Shown: in pieces, positions 34,855 through 45,568 of the stretch
Layout: each line of letters starts with the position of its first letter
Numbering within the stretch: the stretch's first letter is position 1
Assembly: GCA_964016875.1 (NCBI GenBank)
Contig: OZ024733.1
Location: forward strand, 4,766,984 to 4,830,983
DNA length: 64,000 bases
Direction of reading: 5' to 3'
Source of the DNA: Fallopia convolvulus
Taxonomy: Eukaryota > Streptophyta > Magnoliopsida > Caryophyllales > Polygonaceae
Position numbers and translations under genes: made by a program
Notes under the pieces: generated by a model
Told to the model about the DNA's origin: nothing
The model's database searches: none
Seen by the model: only the letters and a program-made list of their open reading frames with translations

Positions 34855-36772
34855 AATTTGATGAGGTATTTTCAGTGGTCGTTAATACCTATCAAAGAAA
34901 CCTTAGCTACTCAGTAGAGCGGCAAGTAAGGGTCGATCCCACAAGAACTCGTGTATTTGTGTCATTACTTGGATGCCAAGTAACCAAGGAAGGGGGGTTT
35001 ATGAATGATTATCTAAACTACTTATGCAAATATAAAAGTAAATATAAATGCGAAAGATGATTTAAATCAGTAAGAGACAAGCGTGTTCAACTAGTTAAAT
35101 CCATCATGATGTTGCTTTATTGATCATCGATTCTCTTGATTCTCTTCTCACTTGAATAATCTATTGTGGATAATGACCAAACTAAGGATTAAAACCCGAA
35201 CTTCAGATTTATTTGATAGAACTACCAGTCTAACAACCCTAATTAAATAACAACCTAGAAGACCTTCTAGATTCAATTAAACAACAACATAACGATTCAA
35301 GTTATCAATAGAAACAAACACACAGAGCAACCAGACATCTAAGTGACTTGTGAATTTATTTCCCTTCTTCAACCAACTAGTCCAACCGGTACTAAATTGA
35401 TTAAAGTATACTCTTGATCAAATTAACTCCGGCCGGTAATTAATCAGATTCAGTTATAACTAGAAATTCAATTAGGTAGCTAATCTAACAAAACCCTAGT
35501 TTAGATTCAATTAAGTACATGGAATAAACTCTATTCAAGTTTGTTGAGAATCAAATCAAACCTCACAACAATATGCAAATCATGACTTCAATAACTAGCC
35601 AAACACAATAAATTTAGCAATGCATAATTGAATTGAAAACAAACTTACAAGAGGTTCAAACTCTGCCTCTAGAGAGAAAAACCCTAGCCTCCAAAAGTCT
35701 GATCGAAGTTATGATAAAGATAAACTAACAAAAACTTAAATATGTCTCCCAAAATAATCCTCCAAAACCCTATCATTAAGCATATACTCGGACAAGATAT
35801 AACCAAGCCCAAAAGTCAAGCCCTAAAGTCGTCGGCCCATGTCCGCGTGAAAGTCCGGATTGCGCGGTTTTTATCAATGCGCGGCCGCGCAATGTGCCAT
35901 CCTGCGTAATCACCCCTCAGTTGAAATTGCTCGGGTTGCAAGCTAAATTGCGCGGCCGAGCAATTGTCAACCCGCGCTTTTAACCTCGGTTCAGCATTCA
36001 GGCGACACTTCAGAGGCTGTTTTGACCCCCTTAGAGATAGAATTTGGACTCGGAGTAAAAATATGAATTGTAGCTCTTCGAGTTAGCGTTCCAGTGATAC
36101 CAAATTTAACTTCATCCGATCACTATAACTCCCAAACCAAGCATTGCAAGATAGAGGTGTCGAAACAACAACGCCAATGCATAGCCCGGGTTTAAGCGTT
36201 CATTTCCCACAAACTCTTGGGTCTTAGCTCTTCTAATCTTCACTTGTATCACTCTAAGATTCATCAAACTCCACCACAATCATCTAAGATCCAACCCTTC
36301 CATGCTTGTTTACCTAAAGATCTGCAAAACCGAGCAAAACAAGCGCAAAACCCGAATTTCCTAGAAAACCTAAAAATCTAGGAACTAAACTAAACTAAGC
36401 TAAAACCAAGCAAAATAAACATAAATATGCATCCTAAACACTACCTAAATGCAATCTATCACGCCATAGCTTTTAGGGTTTTCTTTTCATAGCCACACCT
36501 ATATAAGGTTCTATGCCTTGTTGTTTCAGCTTCAGCGCACATTTAGGTTATAATTTAGTTGAGGGATTCTCCTAATTGTGACCTAGTGCTAGCGCCGTTC
36601 TAAAATCCAATCAAGTTTCCATTGTTCTTGCTTGTTCATGTGTGTATTGTTCCGAACTTGATCAATCCAACGATTGATTGAAGTCCATTCGAGTCTTCCG
36701 CCGCCACTAACGAGACCTACTACTAAAACAACGTCGAGATCCTCGCGTCCCTTAAACAAGGGTCGCATCAAC

Positions 36773-36786
36773 TGGCATCAAAGCCT
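36773..36786 (+). other. primer-binding site of gypsy element 2
   Basis: TGGCATCAAAGCC lies two bases after the LTR. It resembles the Met-tRNA PBS TGGTATCAGAGCC with two transitions. Confidence 0.65.
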
Positions 36787-37502
36787 CTGTTTGTGTAAGT
36801 CTCGCTACACCCTTTTCGTTCAATCTCACACGATCCTTTCCGCTTGCATTAACCCTAGATTCATCCTCCATACTCGTAAACCTTCATCTAGGGCATCGAT
36901 TTTTTTTTCTTGTTCAAGTAAATTGTTAAAAAAAATCAACCTTAACCATACTCGACTTGATCTATTGATTTTGGTGAAGATTACACTTTGTCTTGCTAGT
37001 TGCATGCACATAGGGTTTTGTTTTGCCGATTTCTTGCTTGCATCTTCGAGTATCTTTCGTGTTGATTATCTTGTTATCTTGACAATATCTCTAGAGGAGA
37101 AATCCTAGAGGTATTCGGTTAGTCAAAAAAAAAGAGGAAAGAATCAGATATCATAAACCAAAATAAGGTAAGATATCTCCAATTTTATTGTTTAAAAAAA
37201 ATCTTTGGAAGATCACAAGCCAAAATAAGGCAAGATCTTTCCAAATCCAATACGATCTTCTAATTTTGGCACTTCCCTTCTCATGCCGATTGCTTTGCTT
37301 GCTTTCCTTTTGGTTTTTGCATTGCTTTATTGTGTTTTGCTTAGCATTCATTGTTGTTTTTGAATCCATATTTTCATTGATAGAGTGGAGTGACCTTGAG
37401 CCTAGCCAATCCTTGTTTGTTCGTGTGAATTGAACATTAAGGGTCGGCCGACTTAAGCTAACCTTCAACTCTTGGCCTTTTATTGTGAACAAATTACTTG
37501 CT

Positions 37503-37579
37503 ATGACGGATGTGACTATAGGTACCATTTCGGATTCGGGAAACAATGAAAACTGAGACAAGGACCCGCCACCTGCGTC

Positions 37580-37613
<34 letters not shown>

Positions 37614-39115
37614 AATTTCCCACCCGAGGCAGTGGCTCAGATTGAGGAACTCGAACACCTCTTGGCCGAGAGCCAAACTTAGTCCAAGCGCACCGTGCCC
37701 CAGGCGCACACCCTCGCATCAGAAATCCATGCCAATCCGGGCGTGTCTGCGGACGATGTCGCGCGCGCACATGCCAAAGGAAAGAGCCATGCGCAGCCGT
37801 CTTCTCAATTTGGTACCATGCATCGCATGGAGTCAATCAAAGAAAGTCACCATTTCGATCGGTACAATGGTGGTCCCCGGATCACAGATCGCCATAAATT
37901 GGCGCGAGATTATAGGGACACCCAAGTGTACGACGTATATTTCGATGAGGAGTATGACTCCGAGGAGTATAGACGTCAACATGCAAGTGGCCTTCAGAAA
38001 AAGAAACAAAAAGACAAGTCTCCGGCGTATGTGTACGAAACCCCAAAGCGGAAGCACGGGGCCAAACACTATGACGCAGACGACTATGATGTCAACAATT
38101 ACTTGGAGCATCAAAGCGCTCGCAGCCCGTACTCCGAATTTGAAAACCATTACGATGAGTTCGATGATTATTCCGAGCACTCTAGTTTTGATCATCCACA
38201 AGTACGAGATCCCGAGGAACATGACAATCGGCCATCCGATTGGATTCCCCCACCACACCTAGCCAAGAACTACAAAGAGTACGAGTGTGTCTACGGCACG
38301 GCTCGCAAGGCAGGAAACCGCCAGCGGCGCGACAGGGATCGCGAGGGTCGGCGCCCCGATGACGGTGACGACCTGGATGATGGTGACGACGGGTTTGATC
38401 GTGGGCCGCCCCGTGATCGACACCCTCGGCGCGCGCGCTCGCCTCGGCACCGCAGCCCCGCCGAGACAATGATCAGCGCGATGCTCGGGATCCACGCGTC
38501 AACCGCCGAGATATCAAGGTAAAGTTCTAACCTTTTTATGGAACATATGACCCTGATGCATTTATTGAATGGTTGCAGGGAACGGAGCACACACTTCGCC
38601 ATCTTGGCTATGAAGATGACGAGAAAGTGGAGGTGGTGACGTTGCATTTCCATGGTGCAGCTCGTACATGGTGGAACCGCTTCGAGTCCGAAAGGATTCA
38701 AAGAGGCAAACCCCTAATACGAGAATGGCATCAATTGGTGTACATCCTCAAGAAACGCTACATTTCGGCGGACTACAAGGATAAAATGCACATTGAGATC
38801 ATGCGCATCAAACAGGGAGCCATGATGCCGGAGGAATACTTCACCAAACTTGAAGACATGTTCTTCAAGGCCGGCATGAGTGTTTCTCCTTCCGTCATGA
38901 GGACTCGGTTTCTATCGGGTCTAAGGCAATCAATCCAAGACAAGTTGGAGATTTTTCCCATCAAGGATCTCAACTCACTTGTGCATACGGCGATGCAATT
39001 GCATAAACAAGAAATGCGTGCAAAGTCGACATGGTCCAATTCGAGGTACGTTTCTAACTCTAGTTCATCAAATATTTCTACTAATCGTGTACCTTCTTCT
39101 TTGCCAAATCCTAAG
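37503..39115 (+). pseudogene. gag: gag of gypsy element 2, decayed
   Basis: Start ATG at 37503 (MTDVTIGTISDS). Stops in frame at 37554 (TGA) and 37680 (TAG). A run of 11 CAA codons (37581-37613) gives polyglutamine. The middle is long, acidic and Arg/Asp-rich. A frame change near 38515 leads to the capsid-like part: YDPDAFIEWLQGTEHTL, GAARTWWNRF and MMPEEYFTKLEDMF. A stop at about 39116 separates it from the nucleocapsid. It would package RNA, but this copy is inactive. Confidence 0.8.
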
Positions 39116-40150
39116 TGAGGTTCGCAATCAAAAGTCGACGCCACGCAACAAGCGGCGCCAACCGCGCCGCGAGATCGCAATGTCGCGCCTAGCGCCGAGC
39201 ACGCTCGTGACATGGCGTGCTATAAGTGTGGGGGTCGTGGCCATATCATGCGCAATTGCCCGAACCAAAAGAAGGTGTTGTTTACGGCTCAAGGAGATCC
39301 ATACGAGAGCCAAGACGAGGAGGAGATCGAGGCACCTTTGGCCGACGGCACCGAGTTGGAGTGCGATCCTTCGGAAGCCATTGGCGTGTCGAAACTTCAA
39401 TTGGTCACACGCCAAGCCTTGAGCATGCGAGAGGCACCTAAAACTGACCAACGGGGACAATTGTTCCACACTCGTTGCTTGGTTAATAACGTTTCCTTAA
39501 GCGTGATTATTGACTCGGGGAGTTGTGTGCCAATTTCCTCTCCAACAAAGTCGTTGATCACTTCAAGCTTCCAACCACGCCGCATCCACAGCCGTCCAAC
39601 CTTCAATGGATTTCAACCGACGGCGGCGACTGGGTTGACATGCAAGTTGTTTTCTCTTTTTCAATTGGTGCTTATTCTGATTCGATTTTATGTGACGTAA
39701 CGCTTATGGACGCCACACATCTTTTGTTGGGGCGCCAATGGCAATACGATCATCGCGTGCTTCACGACGGGTTTTTGAACACTTACATGTTCAATTTCAA
39801 CGGGAAGCGCGTGACTCTCTTACCTATGTCTCCTAGTGAAGCATTGCAGGACGAAGCCGAAAGGCAACGCCAAAACTCAAGCGACAAGAGCACCGACACG
39901 CCCAGTGCGCCACCATCGGGGTCGAATGATAAAAATTTGGGGTCCAGCGGCGTTCTTTCTTCCAATTCTCCTAATTTTGTGTCAAAAGTGGTTGGAGACG
40001 ATAAGCGCCCGGCAAATCCAGAGATGGGCCGACAAAACCTGTCGCCTGGCCCAAAGGCCGCGCCAAGCGACACTGATTTGGCCAAACGAGGATTTCAACA
40101 ATTTTCTGACAGTTCCGTGGGCGTGTCTGGGGGGAATACCATTAATTAGG
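39116..40150 (+). pseudogene. zinc knuckle and protease of gypsy element 2, decayed
   Basis: The CCHC knuckle CYKCGGRGHIMRNC lies near 39214-39255 and the protease active site reads IIDSGSC near 39508. Just after it, an extra GT in gttgtgtgcc shifts the frame; the family pattern resumes in the next frame (NFLSNKVVDHFKLP, then LLGRQWQYDHRV and DGFLNTYMF). The latter block is typical of chromovirus proteases. Confidence 0.8.
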
Positions 40151-40599
40151 ACTTTCCAACAGATTTGAAGCAAAAACGCCCAGGGGAAAGTCATTTGAGC
40201 AGGGGACCGCCGACAGCTTCGCCAACCGTTGCACACCACGTCGTCGCAGCACGGAAATTCGGATTCCAGGAGCTTCGGGACGAGTTTACAGGCGTTTCCA
40301 AGGCCATTCCTCATCAAAATCCAGGGGATGCATCACATCTACAAAGCGCCCCAGAACCACCTAGATCGAGTGAGGACGCTGAGCCACCTCTTTTAAGGAC
40401 ATGCCAAGACCGTTTGCTTTTGGCCCGGCGTCGCGACATCACCAAATCTATTCAGGGGAGTCAAACTTGTTTCATATTATGTCCTTTACTTTCCATTGCT
40501 CCATCTCTAGATCCTAAGCTTCCTCCTTCTATTGTATCCTTTTGAAGGAATACGAAGATGTGATGCCGGACGAGCTTCCGAAGGCGTAGCCACCGATCC

Positions 40600-41940
40600 G
40601 AGGGATTGAGCACAAGATCAACTTCATGTCGGGAGCTTCTTTGCCTAACAGAGCTGTGTACATGGCTTCAACAAAGGAAACTCAAGAGTTACAGCGGCAA
40701 GTACATGAGCTTCTGGACAAAGGCTTTGTTCGGGAATTGTTGAGTCCATGCGCCGTCCTCGTGATCCTAGTGCCGAAAAAAGATGGTTCGTGGCGTATGT
40801 GCGTCGACTATCTAGCCATATATCAAATCATGGTGAAGTATAGACATCCAATCCCACGGTTGGATGACATGCTTGACGAGCTACATGGCGCAACGTTGTT
40901 TTCAAAGATAGATCTCCGCAGTGGATACCATCAAATCCACATGCATGAAGGCGGCGAGTGGGAAACCGCATTTAAAACCAAGCATGGTTTGTACGAATGG
41001 CTTGTCATGCCTTTTGGCTTGACAAACACCCCTAGTACTTTTATGCTGCTCATGAATTTTGTTTTTCGTAAGTTTTTGGGACGTTTTGTCGTCGTGTATT
41101 TTGACGACATTCTTGTTTATTCTAGAGACTTAGACTCCCACGCGAGGCACCTTAGGTTGGTGTTAGATTGCCTTCGTGAACACAGTTTGTATGTAAACAT
41201 TGCTAAGTGTTGTTTTTGCACGGACACGATGAACTTTCTTGGTTTCGTCGTGTCCAAGGATGGCCTTCATGTGGATGACGACAAGATCCCGTGCCATTTG
41301 AGAGTGGCCCACCCCTATGACCCCAATGATGGTTCGATCCTTCTTAGGGCTCGCAGGGTTCTATAGGCGATTCGTCAAGGATTTTAGTTCCATCGTCGGT
41401 CCACTCCACAATCTCACCAAGAAGGCGACCACAATCACGTGGATGCCCGTCCATGAGGCCGACTTTCAGGGCTTAAAGGACGCTTTATGCAGTGCTCCGG
41501 TCTTGCAATTGCTAGATTTTACGAAGCACTTCGAGCTCGAGTGCGACGCCTCCGACTATGGCGTAGGCGGCGTCCTCCTCCAAGAAAAACGCCCCATTGC
41601 TTACTTCAGCGAAAAACTAACTGGGGCAATCTTGAACTACCCGACGTACAACAAGGAATTGTATGCTTTAAATCGGGTTCTTAAAACTTGGCAGCACTAC
41701 CTTATGCCTTGTGAGTTCAGAATCCATACGGACCACGCGGCCTTAGCGTATTTAAAGAGTCAAACGACTCTCAATCGCCGCCATGCTAGATCGGTGGAAT
41801 ATATGGAAACCTTTCCGTATGTTATCGCCCACAAAAAAGGAAAAGATAACGTCGTGGCTGGCGCTCTCTCGCGCAGGTATGTTTTACTTAATACTTTACT
41901 GGCCAACTTGCTCGGGTTCTCCTTGAATAAGGAGCTATAA
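40600..41940 (+). pseudogene. pol: reverse transcriptase and RNase H of gypsy element 2, decayed
   Basis: RT motifs in order: VLVPKKDG-like block ([13 protein letters not shown]), [35 protein letters not shown] and catalytic YFDDIL (41097-41114). A frameshift near 41290-41320 separates RT from [15 protein letters not shown] and RNase H ([37 protein letters not shown]). Compared with the family, one stretch in the first block is altered ([13 protein letters not shown]), so the enzyme is probably dead even without the frameshift. Confidence 0.87.
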
Positions 41941-42905
41941 TTGCATGATCATTTCTTTAAGCCGATAATGGAGAACCTAGAGCACAATCGAATCCATGAG
42001 TCCTATTTCTTGGACAATGGATACCTCTACCGTGCCGGAAAGCTTTGCATTCCGAGCTCCTCAATGAGGCATCTATTGCTCAAAGACGCTCATGATGGTA
42101 CTTTGGCATAGCCAAAACCTTAGCAGCACTTCGTGAACATTTCTTTTGGCCTCACATGGCTTCAGACGTTCACAAGTATTGTCGAGGTTGTGTGCCGTGC
42201 CAAACCGCAAAATCGAGATCTCAACCTTACGGCCATTACACGCCCTTGCCAATTCCGGATACCCCGTGGGAAGATCTCTCTATGGATTTTATCACGGGCC
42301 TTCCAATGACAAGACATGGTAAGGATTCGATATTTTGTTATTGTGGACCGCTTCTCCAAAATGGCTCACTTCGTGCCATGCAAAGGGAACAACAATGCGA
42401 CCGAAATCGCAAACTTGTTCTTTGAACATGTCGTGAAGCTTCATGGTGTGCCTAGAACTATCGTTACCGATAGGGACACCAAGTTTTGTAGTCATTTTTG
42501 GAGAACACTGTGGAGAAAGTTAGGTACACAATATTATTTTCTACATCTTATCATCCCCAAACCGATGGTCAAACTGAAGTGACTAATCGGACATTGAACA
42601 CCCTTCTTCGGACGGTGCTCAAGAATAACCGACGCCGGTGGGAGGACTTACTACCTTTCGTGAGTTTTCTTATAATAGGTCCAAACACTCGGCGACATTG
42701 AGCACCCTTCTTCGGACGGTGCTCAAGAATAACCCACGTCGGTGGAAGGACTTACTACCTAGAGATCTCGTTTGATTGCACCTCTGCAAGGACCGTTTTC
42801 CGGACACCCGGAAAACCAAGCTTCATCAACGTGCAGACAGTCCCTTCAAGGTCTTAGAGCGTATCGGCGACAACGCATACAAAATCGACCTCCCCGGCAA
42901 GTATT
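41941..42905 (+). pseudogene. integrase of gypsy element 2, decayed
   Basis: The zinc-binding region is damaged: the HxxG segment is partly deleted near 42098, then HKYCRGCVPC gives the Cys pair. The core reads [16 protein letters not shown] and, after another frame change, [14 protein letters not shown] (D-D-E). A 66-bp segment is tandemly repeated (42591-42656 and 42695-42760). The C-terminal part (FKVLERIGDNAYKIDLPG) follows. No chromodomain is seen before the PPT. Confidence 0.83.
42591..42760 (+). repeat. 66-bp direct duplication inside integrase
   Basis: acattgaRcacccttcttcg starts both copies (42591 and 42695), which run to ttactacct with a few substitutions. They are separated by 38 bases. 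Confidence 0.88.
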
Positions 42906-42951
42906 CGGTCTAGCTTATGAGCCAGCTTATGAGGAAACGGGGACGTTTCCC

Positions 42952-42968
42952 AACAAAGTGGGGGAGGG
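42952..42968 (+). other. polypurine tract of gypsy element 2
   Basis: aaagtgggggaggg abuts the 3' LTR start at 42969. Confidence 0.75.
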
Positions 42969-43853
42969 TGATGCGACCCCAACCTTGGTTGCTAGCCAGG
43001 AGGCCGAGTCTTTCACCTTGCGCTCGGATGGCCCCGTCACTCGTGCCTGGGCTCGGGCCATCGAGACCGCGACCCAATCCTTGGTGTCGCGTTTGTCCGC
43101 AGGCCACGGCGCGCCCTTCTCCATACCGACACACACCACCGTATGCGTCCTCAGCGTAGAAGAACCTCAAGACTTGCCCTCGATACCAACCTTCACCGCC
43201 TCGACACCATCGGACCTGTCTCTTGCGCCAGACCCCGGGTTAGCGTTGCCACTTGAGGTTCTCGCAAGCCTCACCACTTGAGGTTCTCGTGAGCCTCGTC
43301 CAGCACCGCGCGCCTCGTCTCGCAAGCGCCCGCGTCAACGTGCCACGGACTCGCCATCGCGTTGTCTTGACACTTCGGTGACGGCCACGGACGACATATC
43401 TATTTTATACTATTTTTTATCTTGTTTTCCATTCTTGAACAATACTATTAGTAGTTTTACATATTTAGAAGGTCTTTTATGGGCCTAGCACCTACGGGCT
43501 TAGTACTTGCGCCGATGGGCCCTGGTTGCATCCAAATCCTAGGCGCCCCATAGCTTTTAGGGTTTTCTTTTCATAGCTGCACCTATATAAGGTGCTATGC
43601 CTTGTTATTTCAGCTTCAGCGCACATTTAGGTTATAATTTAGTTGAGGGATTCTCCTAATTGTGACCTAGTGCTAGCGCCATTCTAAAATTCAATCAAGT
43701 TTCCATTGTTCTTGCTTGTTCATGTGTGTATTGTGCCAAACTTGATCAATCCAACGATTGATTCAAGTCCATTCGAGTCTTCCGCCACCACTCAGGAGAC
43801 CTACTACTCAAACAACGTCAAGATCCTCGCGTCCCTTAAACAAGGTCGCATCA
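42969..43853 (+). repeat. 3' LTR of gypsy element 2
   Basis: 885 bp, TGATGCGACC...GGTCGCATCA, with TATA box CTATATAAGG at 43583-43592. Its first third is CpG-rich and open in several frames, but this is not a gene. Confidence 0.9.
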
Positions 43854-44104
43854 CCTATAATAACTACGAACTTGCAAGTATTAAAAAAATTCAAATAAAA
43901 TATTATCATCATCATCATTTACGAATTCAATTTCAAGTTCATACTCCAAATTAGACACGAGGCTAGTAATTGACCGACAACCAATAATTTCAAGTTTCAA
44001 CCTAACTAAAATCGATATATTCGAATTTCAAGCAAATAACATGCAAACTATAAAGTATAAACTAAAAAAATATATTATAATTTAAGGATTCAACATATAC
44101 TAAC
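43854..44104 (-). other. remaining intron 1 sequence of the transposase gene
   Basis: AT-rich, between the gypsy insertion and the donor gttagt (44104-44099, minus strand). A short atcatcatcatcat run is near 43904. No gene seen. Confidence 0.55.
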
Positions 44105-44339
44105 CAATTCATTATCGGGAAGAGAAAGATTGCCTACGGAAGAGGTTGACTCCAACGAATAGGATGACCCGCTAAACGATGACGTCTTTGTGGACCCGCT
44201 ACTCGAAGTCGATATCTCACGAGAATGCACTTTGTCGTATATGCTCTCTTTTTTAGTGGAATTAACAATTGAAAAGTGAATAGTTAAAACCCATAGACTC
44301 CGTAAAAAATACGCTTTCTGTCGGTTAAAAACGGTATTC

Positions 44340-44645
44340 ATATGCGGGTTGTGAAACCGCACAAGAGTGCCGTTTTTTTCCAAAAAATTACCGTTTTAAG
44401 TGCGGATTTAAAACCCGCACAATATTACCGTTTCGGTTTAACCCGGCCAGCGTTATGTGCGGGCCGAGAACCCGCCCATAGTGCCCTTTTTTGGGCGGAT
44501 CCTGAATCCGGCCATAAAGCCCGTTTTTCCGAAAACCGGTGTCGTTTTTTGTCCGGGTTTACAATTCGTCCATGGTTTGGCAAAAATCCGATTTTTTGTG
44601 TGCGGATTATGAATCCGCCCATATCGGAGTGCGCAACATAAAAAA
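44340..44645. repeat. subterminal palindrome cluster, right
   Basis: Six units at about 44342, 44400, 44456, 44494, 44551 and 44600, spaced 38-58 bases, of the form gtgcggRtt-nnn-aaacccgcac with decay. It ends with the inverted counterpart of the left terminus (gagtgcgcaacataaaaa). Confidence 0.8.
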
Positions 44646-44768
44646 ACGAGTGCGCAAACGAGCGGCCTAAAGAATACGCGAAAGATACAATTAAAGTGAT
44701 TGGAAATTCAATCCCAAAAAACGTAACTGGAAAAATATCAATTAAAGTGATGAAGGGTGTGAGGCAAA

Positions 44769-45568
44769 TACAATTTAAAGGTAGTAATGTACGCAAATTC
44801 CATACTTGGAAGAATAAATCTACAATATCAAAAAAGAAGGATGGATGAGGTGAATGATGGGTTAGTCGATAAAAATGGGTTTAAACTTTGAAGTCATCCT
44901 CAACACTAACGAATACGAGGTTAAGTGTTAAAAAAAATTGTTCTTCATCTTTATGTTTCGATCCTATCAATGTGTTATAAATATTTAATTAGAATTCTAT
45001 TTTTTTTTTGTATAATTTGACTACAATTGACTTTCGATATCCTATTTTAGTTTGAAACAACCATCAAACAAGTTTATACTTCAAATACTTGATTATTTTG
45101 TTTATTTTTTCTTATAAATTTAGAGATTAATAGGTTCAAGGGTGCGTTTTTACAAGTTTTTGTTTTATATTTTTCTAAAATATATCAACCAAATGTATAA
45201 TTTAAGTATATGTTATCTTTTGTTTTGTTTTTCTTAACAAGATTAGAGATAGGTGGGTTCAAATGTGAGTTTTTATATTTTTTGTGCTATATATTTTAAC
45301 ATTTACATCTATGTTTTTCTTTTATTTTTGATTCATTGATCAAAGATAAAATGAAACCACTAGAGTTAGAATAAGGCATGAATATTTATAATTTCAATTA
45401 AATTCGAAGAAAGTTGAGCAAGGTCTCAAGATCCCTTCTATGTCTCAAACATCATTTTATCATCCATACTAAAATAACATATTTTTATTCATATCTTAAA
45501 AATTGAAACCCTCTTAATAAGGTATTTAAAAGGATTAATCAATTATCTTATTTTAATGATTTTATTTT
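44769..45568. other. AT-rich stretch, probable Helitron body
   Basis: No gene. Two imperfect copies of a roughly 120-bp segment occur at about 45105-45225 and 45226-45320 (shared: ttagagat, aggttcaa/gggttcaa, gtttttaca/gtttttata). It may belong to the Helitron-like element that ends at 46433. Confidence 0.4.

Larger units (their letters stand above)
33437..36461 (-). mobile_element. Athila-like gypsy derivative, truncated
   Basis: Read on the minus strand: an LTR (36461-34859, 1,603 bp, TGATAGATTGC...CTCATCA), then a PBS for Asp tRNA (34854-34837), an open frame, and a segment near 33513-33540 with cttcttgggagacaaccc, a phrase common in the 3' region of plant Athila-type elements. gag, pol and the 3' LTR are absent. 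It replaced part of the host LTR instead of inserting cleanly, so a later deletion is likely. Confidence 0.65.
33119..36770 (+). repeat. 5' LTR of gypsy element 2, disrupted
   Basis: 33119-33436 and 36462-36770 match the two ends of the 3' LTR; about 240 bp of the middle are replaced by a minus-strand Athila-like derivative. A TATA box CTATATAAGG lies at 36499-36508. Confidence 0.85.
33119..43853 (+). mobile_element. Ty3/gypsy element in the MULE transposase intron
   Basis: LTRs begin TGATGCGACC and end GGTCGCATCA, a perfect 10-base inverted pair. The 5' LTR is 33119-36770 (enlarged by a nested derivative) and the 3' LTR 42969-43853. The flanks cccgt (33114-33118) and cctat (43854-43858) may be a decayed target duplication. 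Internal order is gag, protease, RT, RNase H, integrase; chromovirus-like protease and RT, but no chromodomain remains. It is multiply frameshifted. Confidence 0.88.
26433..44383 (-). pseudogene. MULE transposase with C-terminal OTU protease domain, interrupted
   Basis: Exon 1 (44383-44105) is Ser-rich and ends at donor gttagt. Exon 2 starts at 33081 after acceptor atatag and is split by solo LTR B. It holds a FAR1-like zinc finger (CLRSGKYRSG, TECPF, LHNHELP) and the first catalytic Asp in VVIMDCTYKSNR. Exon 3 (28692-28195) has SDREL (second Asp), LCQVH and YVEKTWF with the Glu. Exon 4 starts at 28097 (VEAQHSVLKD). A Lys/Glu-rich tail (27140-27520) leads to an OTU fold: EGDGHCGYRSL (27038-27064, catalytic Asp and Cys) and NAGHFVLV (His); stop at 26433. 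Damage: frameshifts near 28980 and 27800, stops at 28404, 27980 and in the OTU part, and an intron donor changed to AT. MULE transposases cut and rejoin the element ends; OTU proteins cleave ubiquitin. Confidence 0.82.
21173..44768. mobile_element. large MULE-type transposon with PMD and transposase-OTU genes
   Basis: The same 16-base word aagggtgtgaggcaaa flanks it at 21173-21188 and 44753-44768, as a target duplication (longer than the usual 9-11 bp, so part may be terminal sequence). Inside, about 60 bases in, the two ends are inverted copies: ttttatgttgcRcactc then a tgtgcggatta-type palindrome on the left, and its reverse complement at 44605-44645. It carries a PMD gene (plus) and a MULE transposase-OTU gene (minus) in convergent order. 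Without the later insertions (29407-32965 and 33119-43853) the element would be about 9.3 kb. Both genes have disabling changes. Confidence 0.7.

Noticed and set aside
37546..38495. Overlapping frames on both strands over gag of gypsy element 2
   Set aside because: Only the frame starting at 37503 has gag features and the polyQ run; the others are composition effects.
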